DNA of 64,000 nucleotides, taken from the NCBI RefSeq assembly GCF_036785885.1, contig NC_092316.1:16733001-16797000 (forward strand). The letters run 5' to 3'. Under the pieces are notes generated by a model. The model made no database searches and was not told the DNA's origin. It saw nothing but the letters and a program-made list of their open reading frames with translations. The translations under genes and the position numbers were made by a program. Below, in pieces: positions 1 to 10,771 of this stretch. Source of the DNA: Coffea arabica (taxonomy: Eukaryota > Streptophyta > Magnoliopsida > Gentianales > Rubiaceae). How positions within the stretch are numbered: position 1 is the stretch's first letter; each line of letters opens with the position of its first letter.

Positions 1-1262
1 AAACATATGCAGGTATAATAGTCACATTGATTCATATCTCAAGTACAAGTACCTAATTTCTCCATTTCTGCTCTGCTATTCATGTCAACACCTACTCTTT
101 TTCATCGTCTTGGTACTTTATAAATGTATAAGTACATCCATATTCATATAACTCCATATTTCAATAAATAGATCCTGTCTCTTTAGATGTTTCTTTACCC
201 TATAAAACCTATCTCTTGTATAAATTTGGACAACACTACTCTTGATTAACTTCATCTCTATTGTCATGATAGGTGTTTTATCATTGTCTCGTGGACTTTT
301 CTAAACTCTGTGTGTCACATGTATGATAACACTATTTCATATATTTTCACAAAGTTATACAACTTCATTTGGAAGTTCAAAATACCCTTCAGATATGTAT
401 TCATACTTTTACATTTTTGAATGCTTCTCATTCTTACAAAAAATCTCCCCTCAGATATGCCTCTGTCAATATATTTTGCCATTTATACATCTTGTCCATC
501 CATGCATTTCTCTCTAGTCCACACTCCTTAATGAAGTTTCTCCATCTGAACTCAAACTCATTTATACTACACTTCATACCCATGAGACGGACAAATTTGC
601 TCGTGAACTCTGTTGATCATATATTGATCCCACAATTTTTATCCATGTGTCATGAGCATAGCCTGTGACGAGTTTTGAGAATAAATTTTTCTATTGCTTT
701 CTGCATTGACCTATCACTATTTGTCATCACAACTATTGGTTTCTTGCCATCCATGGCCTCAAGAAATGTTTTCAAAATCTAATCGTAAGTTACTACATTT
801 TCATAGGCTATTAATGCACACCCAAATATAGTTTTGCAATAGTGATTATTTACTCCAACAAATATAACCAACGGCCTCTCATAATCATTTGTCTAGTATG
901 TACTACCAAAAACTAGAATATCTTTAAAATAATTGTAGTATATTCTTGATCTCGAGTCTACTTAGAACGATGTGCTTAATCTACCTTCATCATCTTGTAA
1001 ATACTTGAAGTAAAACATCTTGTCTTTATCTTGTAAATCTGACATATACCCTAATGCTCTTTTTACATCACCCAAATCAATTACCTTCTTCTTCATCTTA
1101 TCAATTTTATTTTATAAGTCTTTCACCATAAATCCAAGCTTGTGTATCCATTGAATTGTACAACAAAATACTGCATTATCTAGGATGTCTTAATTCCCAC
1201 CATTTTTATTATCTTCACTTAAGCATAATCTGCATCATCAAGTTTCCTATGTGACTTCAAAA
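1..1262 (-). pseudogene. FAR1/FRS-like (Mutator-derived) pseudogene, 3' part
   Basis: Read on the minus strand with shifts and stops ignored, this stretch gives a FAR1-type MULE transposase core. Around 1000-1170 there is MKKKVIDLGDVKRALGYMSD and then DDEGRLSTSF; around 840-930 RPLVIFVGVNNHYCKTIFGC; around 700-760 FLEAMDGKKPIVVMT; around 650-690 RHRLCS followed by a stop and H. These match the FHY3/FAR1 family, transcription factors domesticated from Mutator-like transposases. Several conserved Trp codons have become stops, so the copy is dead. The coding trace continues towards position 1 and probably leaves the window. Its 5' part lies at 9207-9760, beyond an inserted retrotransposon. A dead FAR1-type transposon rather than a dead host FRS gene is possible; I see no terminal repeats here to decide. 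Confidence 0.8.
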
Positions 1263-1267
1263 ACTGA

Positions 1268-1923
1268 TGATACGATTCTCGATAAATCAAGACAAATTAA
1301 GAACGTGAACCACAAACCTTGAACCTAGATTAAGGATCCATATTTGGGATGAAATTCGTAATCAATCAAAGACAGCTCACGATTGACTAGAATAGATAGA
1401 ACGATGCCACAATTAAGATGAATACTTGATTGATAAGTCGATGAAACATCTTACTTTAACTCTAAGATGTTCAAGACGGCTTTCACAAGCCAAAAGAACT
1501 TTCTCTCAAGAAAGAAATTCTGAAAAATTTCTCACAAAATTTTATTAATTCATATCTTAAAGAAATAATGCATGACTTAAGCTATTTATAGCCTTTGCAA
1601 GGATGGCTAGAATAATAAATTAAACCTACCTAAATTTGGACAACTAATTCGGCTATAACAAGATTCAAATCAAAACTCAAACCATTGGCTCAAAAGATGA
1701 TCTACATAACCTAGCCATTAACCATCAATTAACACGAGTAACCAACTAACAACTTGTTGAAAATAACCAAACTAACGATACTAACAACTAAATAACAATT
1801 ATAACTTACATAAACATGCTAAAACCAAGGAAGGGACAGATCTATAGAGTTTCAATAGATTAACTACTCTTTTATTTTGAATCATCTTTAGAACTTGACA
1901 CCATTGACCCCATGTTCATATCA
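1268..1923 (-). repeat. 3' LTR of the Gypsy-like element
   Basis: This 656-bp LTR begins TGATACGATT and ends CATATCA. It aligns along its length with 5156-5650 plus 8993-9201, apart from small indels. It lies next to the polypurine tract at 1924-1936, which makes it the 3' LTR of a minus-strand element. Base differences between the two LTRs are easy to find, so the insertion is not recent. Confidence 0.85.
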
Positions 1924-2263
1924 TTCCCTTTCTCTTAAAAGAGATTTGCCCACAAATCGACAGATTGAAAAAAATACAGCACTTTGGGTAACACTTTCAT
2001 GCGAGCACACCACGTTGCATGGAGCTTATGTAATTGTAAGAAACTCAAGAGTAAAGACTTCAATCACGGTATGTACCAATGCACATGAAATATGTTACAA
2101 TGGCATTTTGCTATTAGTCTCTCACAGACACTCTCTACAAGCAAATCAACCCTTTGTCATGGATTGTTATAGTAGGACCTACAAAAGAAATCACACAATT
2201 AGTACTTGTAGATATAAAACTATTTGAGAACTCACCATTTGCATGCACTAGATAAGGATCTTC

Positions 2264-3250
2264 TTAGTAATGCTCAAAGAGATTAGAAAAACTCCTAATC
2301 TGGTTTTGCAAAGTAGTAAAATTCATCACTAATTGATGTTTATGTGACATATTTTTATAACTTTGCACATCTTGCATAGATGAAACTAAATAAGGATGGA
2401 AAACTTTAGAATCTAAGATGAAACAACGAAGTAAGTGCTCAAAGAACCAAAAAATGGACAATGGAAGAATGAAACATCAATATCAAATTTGTAAGGAAGT
2501 ATGGAACTCCTTTTGACATGACAATTGGCTGATCAATAAGTAAAATATTTTTAACTTGAAATTTGAACACATGTTGATAGTAAAAAGAAGCAACATTCAA
2601 GACTCCAACTCCATAGAAACTCTTTAACTCTTCAATGGATGTAGGAATGGAACAATGTAAAATCAAAACGATTGTATTTTGCTTAACCTGCTCCAAATAA
2701 GAAACACTAAACAAGACAAAGTTAAGATAATAAGTACAATAAGAATCTCTCCCCACATCCTTTGATTTTGCAATGAATAATTGCTCTCTCTTATTTTTTT
2801 ACTAGAGCCAAATAACTTGTGAAAATTTTCTCACTCGTTTCTTTTGAATGCTCATTCTCTCTTTTTTTGACATATCCCTCAATTTTTACATCAAGTGCAT
2901 TCTCAAGTTTTACCTCTACACTCTCACTACCACGCCCAACTCGCTCTTTGTTAAGTTTTTGTTGTAGGAGGTGTTGATATGTTTCCCATACTCTACTAAC
3001 TCTTTCATATATGGATGATGTATTTGCATGCTTTGTTGTCGAATGAATCTCCTCTCTTCTCCTTGAATATGTTGCTTTTGAAGAGATAGATTGGACCTTG
3101 GAATGAAATTGTGTAGAACTCCTCCTCTTGAGAGATTCATTCTCAAGTTTATCAAGCCTCTTATGCATGAGTTTTATTGACTTTTTAAACTCTCATTTAG
3201 CTTCCCTCAATATGGATTTCATCATACACATAGGATCCAAGTGGTGTGAA
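2264..3250 (-). pseudogene. Gag and reverse-transcriptase remnants of the Gypsy-like element
   Basis: The minus strand has short broken frames. At about 2570-2650 the frame contains PTSIEELKSFYGVG and shortly after ASFYYQHV. This resembles the connection segment of Ty3/Gypsy reverse transcriptase (family pattern: TS..E.RSF.GLASFYRRF). At 2791-3168 a hydrophilic, Lys/Arg/Glu-rich frame begins MHKRLDKLENESLKRRSS, like the N-terminal coiled region of plant Gag. Near 1930-1960 the minus strand reads LWANLF and then EKGND, the tail often seen just before the polypurine tract in plant Gypsy elements. Integrase and protease were not found. The element is a deletion derivative. Confidence 0.6.
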
Positions 3251-5155
3251 TTTTCTTTGGTGGTCATCCTTAACCTGCAAAATGGTTAGTTGGACAAAAG
3301 AAATTCCTCACGCACTCCTTTAATATTTACTCTCAACACTCCAATGAGCTCACAATCGAGTTCTAATGGATGTTACTTGCTTATGTTGAATAACTTAGAA
3401 CTATCCTCAAGATGATCAAGTAGTATTCACTTGCTTATAGCACGGTTAGTATTTTTCAAGCAAAAATAATAGTTAAAACACGGACATAAGGTGCTATAAA
3501 TTTGCAGGAGTTAGACCTCAAGAATGCTAGAAAAATGGTGCACAACGAAGTTAGAAATTTTGGTGAGTTACTTGTGCAAAGATGAACCAGAATGAGACTT
3601 GACAAACCCCAGCGATTATGGTTCAAGGTCCGATCAGATTTGATGTTAATGGTGCAGCTTTTGAACTAGAAATTTAGCACACTTGACACTAAGAAATATC
3701 GCTGAAAATCTACTCTTCAAAACTTGTTTGAACTTGGACAAGATTGGCACAGAAATCTGGAAAGTATTTGACTTGGACAAGGAAACTAGAATTAGGGAAC
3801 TATGGACCCTTGTAAGCCAAAACCGATTTGGACTTGTGTGTGGATCATGTAACTCAATTGTAAACTGGAAATATGACTCAAAAATAGATTATTTAAGGCT
3901 AGACAATTTAGTTTACTCGGCTAGAACAAGGAACAAATTAGCAGTAATTTTGGATCCTAGAAATAGTCACTCTATCCGATCGTATGCTTGGCTGGAAATT
4001 AGACACTAAATTTTGAGCTTTAAGGACTAATTTTATGGCTAGAACTACTGGAAAATAAGTTGACACAAACGATTCAAGAAGTTATAAAAAAATATGGCTC
4101 AAGAACAATTGTCAAAGGAATTTACCGACATTTGAACGTGTTGTAGCAATTAGAAAATAAGTGACCTGCAAGAATTCTTGGAATAATTTGGAATTATACG
4201 CCTTTTCTCAATAAATTAAGGATTTAATAGGCTGTAGTAAATGAATTTTTAAGAAAATTTGGACAACTTATTTCGAATCGTATTAAACTAGTCAAATCCG
4301 AATGGAATTTGAAAAGGGTTGGCGGTTGTTTACTTTTGTTATTAGTTCAGCTGTTTTAAGAACCTTTAAACACAAACACGGTTTAATTCTAGAAGCTTTC
4401 AAGAATCCGATTTGTGGCTATGTTGTTTTTTTTTTTTTTGTATCAACAGCCAAGAACTTTGGATGATAAACACTAGATGGCTGAAATTTTTTTGTTTTAT
4501 GTAGCTATGTATTGCACAAGATTCAGTCCCAAAACCTAGAAAACTTTAACATTCTTTCAAGAATTCTAGAAGGTATTATCTAGAATTCAAGAAATGAAGA
4601 AAGTTTCAAAATTTTATCCCGAATAGCCCACGGTTTCAACAAGACAGATTTGGGGTTGAACAAGCTTCAAGAATTCTTAACTAAAGCTTCAAGAACTTCA
4701 AGATTATTGTTTTAAACAATCAAGAACTTCAAGAAACCCAAGTTTTTTATTTTAGATTCCAAGAATTTTTGTAAGGCCAGTCCAGTATTTTTCCTTTTGC
4801 AACTTGAACAAACAAGAACACAAGAAGACAGCTTTGGGTTTCTTCAAGAAAACGATGACAACAACTCAAAAATCCAAGGTAAGAACATTTTTTTTTTGAC
4901 TCAAGACACAAACAATGAACAAGAGAAAATTGACAACTAACAGAAAATTGAATCAAATGAACAGTGATTTCGGGATGAACTTTATTTGTTACAATAGCGA
5001 TGAACAATATCGCTACAGCACCGATGAACAGTAAAGATTTTTTAAAATAATAATCAAAACTAGAAAACAAGACACGTAACAAGAAACCCTAGAAACTTAA
5101 CAGAAACAAAAAGGGATATAACGATAATACCTTCACTCTAACTCTTGATTCCAAC
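3251..5155. other. Internal non-coding leader of the Gypsy-like element
   Basis: About 1.9 kb between the Gag-like remnant and the right-hand LTR. It has short A-rich phrases built around 'tcaagaa' (densest at 4550-4750) and no frame I recognise. The 108-codon plus-strand frame at 3683-4009 has no recognisable motif and runs against the element's orientation. Confidence 0.5.
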
Positions 5156-8100
5156 TGATACGATTTTCGAGAAGTCCAAACGAATCAATAACATGAACCA
5201 CAAGTCCTGGACCTAAATTAAGGATTAACGTTTGGGACGGAATTCATAATCAATCAAGGATAGCTTGAGATTGACTAGAATAGATAGAATGACACCACAA
5301 TCAAGGTGAATACTTGATTGATAAGTCAACGAAACACCTTAGGCAAACTCTAAGATGTTTTAGACAGTTTTCACAAGTCAAAAGAACCCTTTCTCTCAAG
5401 AAAGAAATTCTAGAAAATTCCTCACAAAATTTTATTAATTCATGTCTTCTCTAATCTAAAGAAACAACACATGATTTAGGCTATTTATAGCCTTTACAAG
5501 GACGGCTAAAATAATAAACTAAACCTACCTAGATTTGGACAACTAATTTGGCTATAACAAGATTCAAACCAAGACTCAAACCATTGGCCCAAGAGATGAT
5601 CAACATGACCTAGCCATTAACCATCAACAAATGACTTACTAATGACTCAAGTTATGAGACCCCAGTCAGTTCTTAAGTTTGATATTAGGTGATATTCATT
5701 ATTTGTGCAGTAAAATTGAGTTTTAAGGCTAAGGTGAAAACCCTAATCTGGGTTAGAATTGAAACCCTAGTTTTGTACTAATCACAAGTTCAAGTTGTAA
5801 TTAAAGTTAGTTATGCTAGTGTGTGTTTTAGTATAGGTAAGTATAGGATTTGATCCATTTTATATAGGTTAAATAAGTTTAAAATGGTTAGAAACCCTAA
5901 ATGAGTAAAACCTCTAGTGTTATGCTTTATTAGAAGTTTTAAGTTGGGTTTAAACCCTAATTTTGTCCTTGACAAAAAGGTTATTGTTTAATTGCTTTTA
6001 TGTGGGATAAAGTATATTTAAATATAAGTGATTAATGTAGGAGGGTGATTAGTGAAGTAATTAAGTGTGGTTAAGTGTTTTAGATTAGATTAAGTTGGTA
6101 ACCTATGGAGTAAATTGAAAGCTTTTCAAATGTTTAAGGGCAAGAATTGATAAAATGCAAAGTTGAAGGTGTGAGGGCTTGAGAGCAAGAATGAAACTTT
6201 TGTGTGATTGGTGGAAGTAAAAATATTTTCCAAGCCTTTGACCATCTTATACATATCATAGGATTTCCATAAAAAATAAAACAAAAAAAGAAAGAAGAGA
6301 GAGAGAGAGGTGGCCGAGAGTAAGAGCAAAGAGAGAAAGGAAAAAATTCTTCAAAGTTCTTCTTTATCTAGTTTTCATCTTGATCTTGGAGTTAAGGGAA
6401 ACAAATTGGGCCTTGTTTGTGGTAGCTTTCTTCATTTACAAAGCTTTCTTGAAGGTAAAATTATCTCTCTCTTGGAAGTTAAAGTTGGGGAATTAATTTT
6501 GAAGCCATAAAAGTGAAGTTTTGTTGTGATTATGAACTTGTATGATTCATGTGGTGTTTATGGTGTTGATTGATGGTTTATTTTAGTGGTTTATTGCTGC
6601 CCAAATTTCGGTTAAACTTATGAAAGAATTAGGGTTTCTTACTTCATAATTATTTAAGTTGATTTGGATGATTGTTTGGCTTGTATATGGAGCCTATGAT
6701 GTGTTAATTTCACTTGTGTGGTTAATTGTTAGTAAAATCAGATTTTGACCATGAAACCCTAGACTCCATTAGGTTAGTTTAGTTTGGCTAGAGTTTAGTT
6801 GGTTAAGGTTTGGGTAGTAGATTGTTAGAATAAGTTCAATGGTGCAAATGAAGTGAGGATAGGGATTTTGGTTAGTGTTTGGTAATTTTATGGTGACTTA
6901 GAGGGAAAGTTTCGGCCCATTTGTAGGCCATTTAGAAGTTAGTATATGTGTGTTTATTTGGTAGGAGTTGGGTTAGAAAGCTTGCATAAGAACCCTAGAA
7001 CAGACCGTGCGGTTGTGGCGCGCAAAAACGGCAAAACTGGAAATCAGGGCAGTCCACAAATCCGAACTTGAGTTCTGTTTTTCTTTATGCTACATGCTGA
7101 TTCAAAAGTTTCTCAAAACGTGAAAGTTGTAGCTTCTTAAGTTCTTAATGTACCTGCCAAATTTCAGGTCAAACGGATCAGTGTAACCCGAGTTATACCC
7201 AAAACACTTGCACCTATTTTGTACACTGGATTGTGTTACATTTTTTAATTTTGCTTCTGACCATGCTCTGTCTGTTTTGATAACGTGCGAATGGAGTGTT
7301 GACCTCTTCATAAGAAATGTAGATCTTGGTCTTAGCTTCGAAACGGTATAAAGTGCATCCAAATCCGGGTTCCGTAGCTTCAGTTATGACCAAAACAAGA
7401 TAGGTTGTCAGAACTGCCTTCGAATTTGGACAGTTCTGACAGGAACTTTGAACCTCTTTTTCCCTATGCTTCGTACTAATTCAATTTTTTGGTCAAAATA
7501 CAAAAGTTATAGCCTTATGTCTTAGCTTTCCAACTCCTTTGGAATTTCTTGATTTAGATTTGTGAGCGGTGAGTTATGGTCCAGCAAACAAACCCTATCC
7601 GTCACCCTAAAATGCAAATTTCTGGTATTGTTTTCCATAATTTCGACTTGCTTCCATTCAGATCTAGATTAAAGTGTCTTCATGAAAATTGTAGCCCTTC
7701 CTCTTAGCTTCGCAATAGTACCTCATGAACTTCGATCCAATAACCGTAGCTTGAAATTTGATCAAAACGGTTTTAGGTGCCAAATCTGCCATTTCCGTTG
7801 CCGGCCGTCTACGTTTTCGTTTGCCGTTTCCACACTTGCATGTGCCAATTTTGCCGTTTTGCTTGTTTTAGGCATGTTAGTAGCTGTTTGTGATATGATG
7901 TGATGCAATCTTCGATTTCAAACAGTGGTGAGTTAGGCGGAGTTGGTGGAGCCTACTACTAGCTAATCTTCGCGACGCGATTTTCGTACTTTTGCTATCT
8001 TGGTTCTTTGAGTAAGTATTCGGACCGTTTTGTATATAACTTGCTTATGTATTTAAGGTGAATGAAAAGGAATACTTAGGCGAGGGTGTATTTCATCGCA

Positions 8101-9201
8101 CTCGACCTAAACCCTAATTTACATGCATATTTATATATGACATGTCTAAATAAATTATTTTGGGTTTGAACCCCTTGAGCTTGTAGCTCGGGGTGACGTT
8201 TGTGAGTTGGGGTCGATCTTCTAACTTAGATGGACTATTCGAGCCAGCCGGGGCTTGGTCGAAACCAGTCCAACCTGGTTTGATGTCACCAAGTTTGTAG
8301 GTTCACGTTATGAACCAAGTTTGTGAACCGAACTTGTGAACCAAGCTCAATTTCGTTCGCTCGAACAAGTTTGTGAGGTGACTGGCCAGTGAGAGTGATA
8401 AGGTGTTAGGTGGGTGTACAAGTGGAGTTCTATGGACCTTATTTGTGATCGACGGAGTGTCGGCAGGAGGTCACGCATGGCAAATGACTTGGCTTTGAAG
8501 CCCACCTGTATCCTTCCTTTGTATTGTTACTTTTGCACTTGACTTGGCATTTTTGTGAAATAGTTGTTTATTTAAATGTGAAATTTACGCTTTTATCCCG
8601 TTTACTTCTAAGTATATAGTTTACCCCGTTTCCTTTATTTTCCTTAGCAGGGGACGACGCGGGGAACTCCTTGGCATATTCACTAGTATAGCTAGGTTTG
8701 CTTGTAATAGTTGGACAATTAAGATGGTTATTTTTTTGTTTTGGTGATTTATGTAAGGACCCTCCTTGGGGTCTATTTTCTACTGGTTATTATCATAATG
8801 TAATATAGTGGTTTGACTAGCTTCTTTTGAAGATGTAATTAGAACTCTTTTGGGATTATACATACTGTATATAGTACTCTTTTGGTTTATCTAGTTTTTA
8901 TTGCTTTAAATTTTTGAGTCTTGGCGCGAGTTAGGCAGGCGACCCGCCGATACCCTTGGATTCGCCCTTGGGAGAAGTGAGGTCGTCACACAAGTTAAGT
9001 CCACCTTAACATGAGTTAACCAACTAACAAGTTGTTGGAAATAACCAGACTAACGATACTAATAACTAAATAACAATTATAACCTAAATAAACCGGCTAA
9101 AACCAAGGAAAGGACGGATCTGTAGAGTTTCAATGGATCAATCACTCTTTTATCTTGAACTATCTTTAGAACTTGACACCATTGACTCCATGTTCATATC
9201 A
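5156..9201 (-). repeat. 5' LTR of the Gypsy-like element, split by a solo LTR
   Basis: The LTR occupies 5156-5654 and 8993-9201. Joined, the halves match the left LTR at 1268-1923. The break falls where the left LTR reads 'accatcaattaacacgagt'; here it carries a short extra stretch and then the 3.3-kb insertion with AGTTA on both sides. Confidence 0.8.
5655..8992 (+). mobile_element. Long solo LTR (about 3.3 kb) inserted in an LTR
   Basis: The insert starts TGAGACCCCAGTCAG, ends GAGGTCGTCACACA, and is flanked by AGTTA (5650-5654 and 8993-8997). It has TG...CA ends, a 5-bp duplication, no coding sequence and about 3.3 kb, so I read it as a solo LTR. Length and texture resemble the very long LTRs of Tat/Ogre-type Gypsy elements (inference). 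Between 7040 and 7760 it has degenerate repeats of phrases such as 'aaagttgtagc', 'cttagctt' and 'ccaaatttcaggtcaaac'. A related sequence lies in opposite orientation at 10772 to about 14830. Confidence 0.7.
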
Positions 9202-9206
9202 ACTGA

Positions 9207-9760
9207 ACACTGATTTCAAGTTCCAGATCATGATTGTATTCCATTACAAATTTCGTCATAACATACTTGCTTCTACCTTCGTCACATTTCACCCTGAAGT
9301 ATGCTTTGTAGCCACACCTGGTCTCGCCTTTGTGTTGTCTCATCGAAATTTATGCTATTTCTTCCAAATGTATAATTATATTTTCTGATGCTAAATCCCA
9401 TTGCCTTTGCATAACCATTGTAGAATTATTCTGTGTCGTCTAAACTCCCAAATAACATGCTTATGATTTGAGTCCTTAACTCTAAATCTCCATCATTGTA
9501 CTTCCCACTGTTACAACTGGTTTGCTTAGTACATTCCTCTTCATGATCATCGTTGTCACACCCTTTATATCTATCAAGTTCTTCTTTATCCTATATGTAG
9601 TCATCATTAAGGTCAATGTCAATACCCTTCGCTTACTCCTCCACTCTTCACCTGTCATAGATCCACGCTTGTTCAACAGATTTAAAAACCTTATTAAAAC
9701 CTTTACATTTCTTGATATTTTTTCCTTGTTCATCCATTGTTTTATCAATGGTTAGTTCTC
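9207..9760 (-). pseudogene. FAR1/FRS-like pseudogene, 5' part (FAR1 DNA-binding domain)
   Basis: On the minus strand near 9330-9430 the translation reads NGYAKAMGFSIRKYNYTFGR, the start of a FAR1 DNA-binding domain (family pattern: Y..YA...GFS.R). Near 9205-9310 it continues RCGYKAYFRVKCDE, then VMEYNHDLELE, the domain end with its C..(A)..R.K and W..T.F..EHNH signatures. It runs in register into FLKSHRKLDDADYA on the far side of the retrotransposon (about 1220-1260), so this and 1-1262 were one gene. Upstream, an acidic frame at 9482-9748 could be the N-terminus, but its boundaries are unclear. Confidence 0.75.
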
Positions 9761-10400
9761 ACCACCATTTTTCTTAGATTCTTACATTCATACTTTGCTT
9801 ATATCTTATCATTTATCATTGTTTACCTATAGATTTACAAATCGAAACGGATTTTCTATCCCGCTCCCTATGCCACTTTTTATTTAACTTTTTTGTTGTA
9901 TTACTATTTCTCCTTTATAAATATTATATTTTAATTCTTTTTGCTTTCTTAAAATTCAACAACTATTAATTGAGTAATGCACAAAATTTTATAAACTCAA
10001 AAAATCAAAATACACGTAAAATGAGATTTTTATGAATTTTCTGCTATTTTTAATTTTCCATTATATATTATTTTTTTGAAACTATTGTATTTATTTTTTA
10101 CTCAATTAATAGCTATTGGATTTTAAAAAAACAAAAAAGAATTTTAAAAACGATGTTTATGAAAAAAATAGTAATATAATAAAAAGTGAGTTAGAAAGTG
10201 GCATAGGGAGTAGGACAAAAGATCTGTTGCATTTAAAAATCTCATTAAAATCCTCACGCTCCTATTTTTTTTTTTTTTTTCATTTTTCATCCATTATTTT
10301 ATCATTTTTTAGTTCTTATCATTTTACTTACATTATTACATTCCTACATTATTTTAATCTTACCATTTATCCTTGTTGACCCATGAATTTAAAAAACTCA
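9676..10400. repeat. Direct repeat of about 170 bp flanking a fold-back element
   Basis: 9676-9850 and about 10228-10400 are diverged direct copies. Both have a run like 'tttaaaaaccttattaaaacc', then 'catccattgttttatca', 'gttagttctcacca' and 'cattcatac...ccatttatc'. A third, shorter echo follows at 10390-10430. The fold-back element at 9845-10232 lies between the two copies. Confidence 0.6.
9845..10232. mobile_element. Fold-back MITE-like element
   Basis: The left arm (9845-9977) contains CCCTATGCCACTTTTTATTT and ends 'attaattgagtaa'. The right arm (10098-10232) starts 'ttactcaattaatag' and contains 'aaagtggcatagggag', its reverse complement. The arms pair over about 130 bp with a loop of about 120 bp. 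There is no coding capacity. I cannot pick a clean target duplication, so the superfamily is left open. Confidence 0.7.
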
Positions 10401-10771
10401 CTAAAATTCTAACATTCCTACATTTGTAAACCCCTCTCCACCCTTCGGCATGTGTTGTACTACAATGAACAGGTATTCAATGGCTTTTTTGCTTACAAAT
10501 TTTTACCAAAAAACAAAAAACACATTTCATTATTGAAAAATAAACACTCACTTCTTTCTCTTATAACTGCATCTCAAGTTCTCTAATGTATTTCCTTCCT
10601 TTAGTTGTTCTTTTCTCATTCAAATGCAATTGGCTTAACTTATGTGCATATGCCTATTTTAGGATTTCTTCCTTCTAACATGTTTTGCCTTTCACTACAT
10701 ATATTCCTTCAATGATGATAATAGAGATTTCAGTACTAGGTTTCCCATCTTACACATTCATCAGCATGCCA
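10401..10771. other. Non-coding AT-rich spacer
   Basis: There are no frames, repeats or terminal motifs I can support between the direct-repeat region and the second long LTR. Homopolymer A/T runs are frequent. Confidence 0.5.

Larger units (their letters stand above)
1268..9201 (-). mobile_element. Ty3/Gypsy-like LTR retrotransposon, degenerate, itself interrupted
   Basis: The two LTRs begin TGATACGATT and end TTCATATCA. The 5-bp duplication ACTGA lies at 1263-1267 and 9202-9206. Orientation is minus: beside the right-hand LTR the minus strand reads GTTGGAATCAAGAGTTAGAG, which resembles a TTGG(T)ATCA-type tRNA primer site, and beside the left LTR there is a purine tract, AAGAGAAAGGGAA (1924-1936). 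The internal region of about 3.2 kb keeps only remnants of gag and reverse transcriptase. The element sits inside the FAR1-like pseudogene. Its right LTR (the 5' LTR in element orientation) is split by the solo LTR at 5655-8992. Confidence 0.85.

Noticed and set aside
1895..2227. Plus-strand 110-codon frame
   Set aside because: It begins in the LTR and runs against the element's orientation. The minus strand gives the Gypsy motifs instead.
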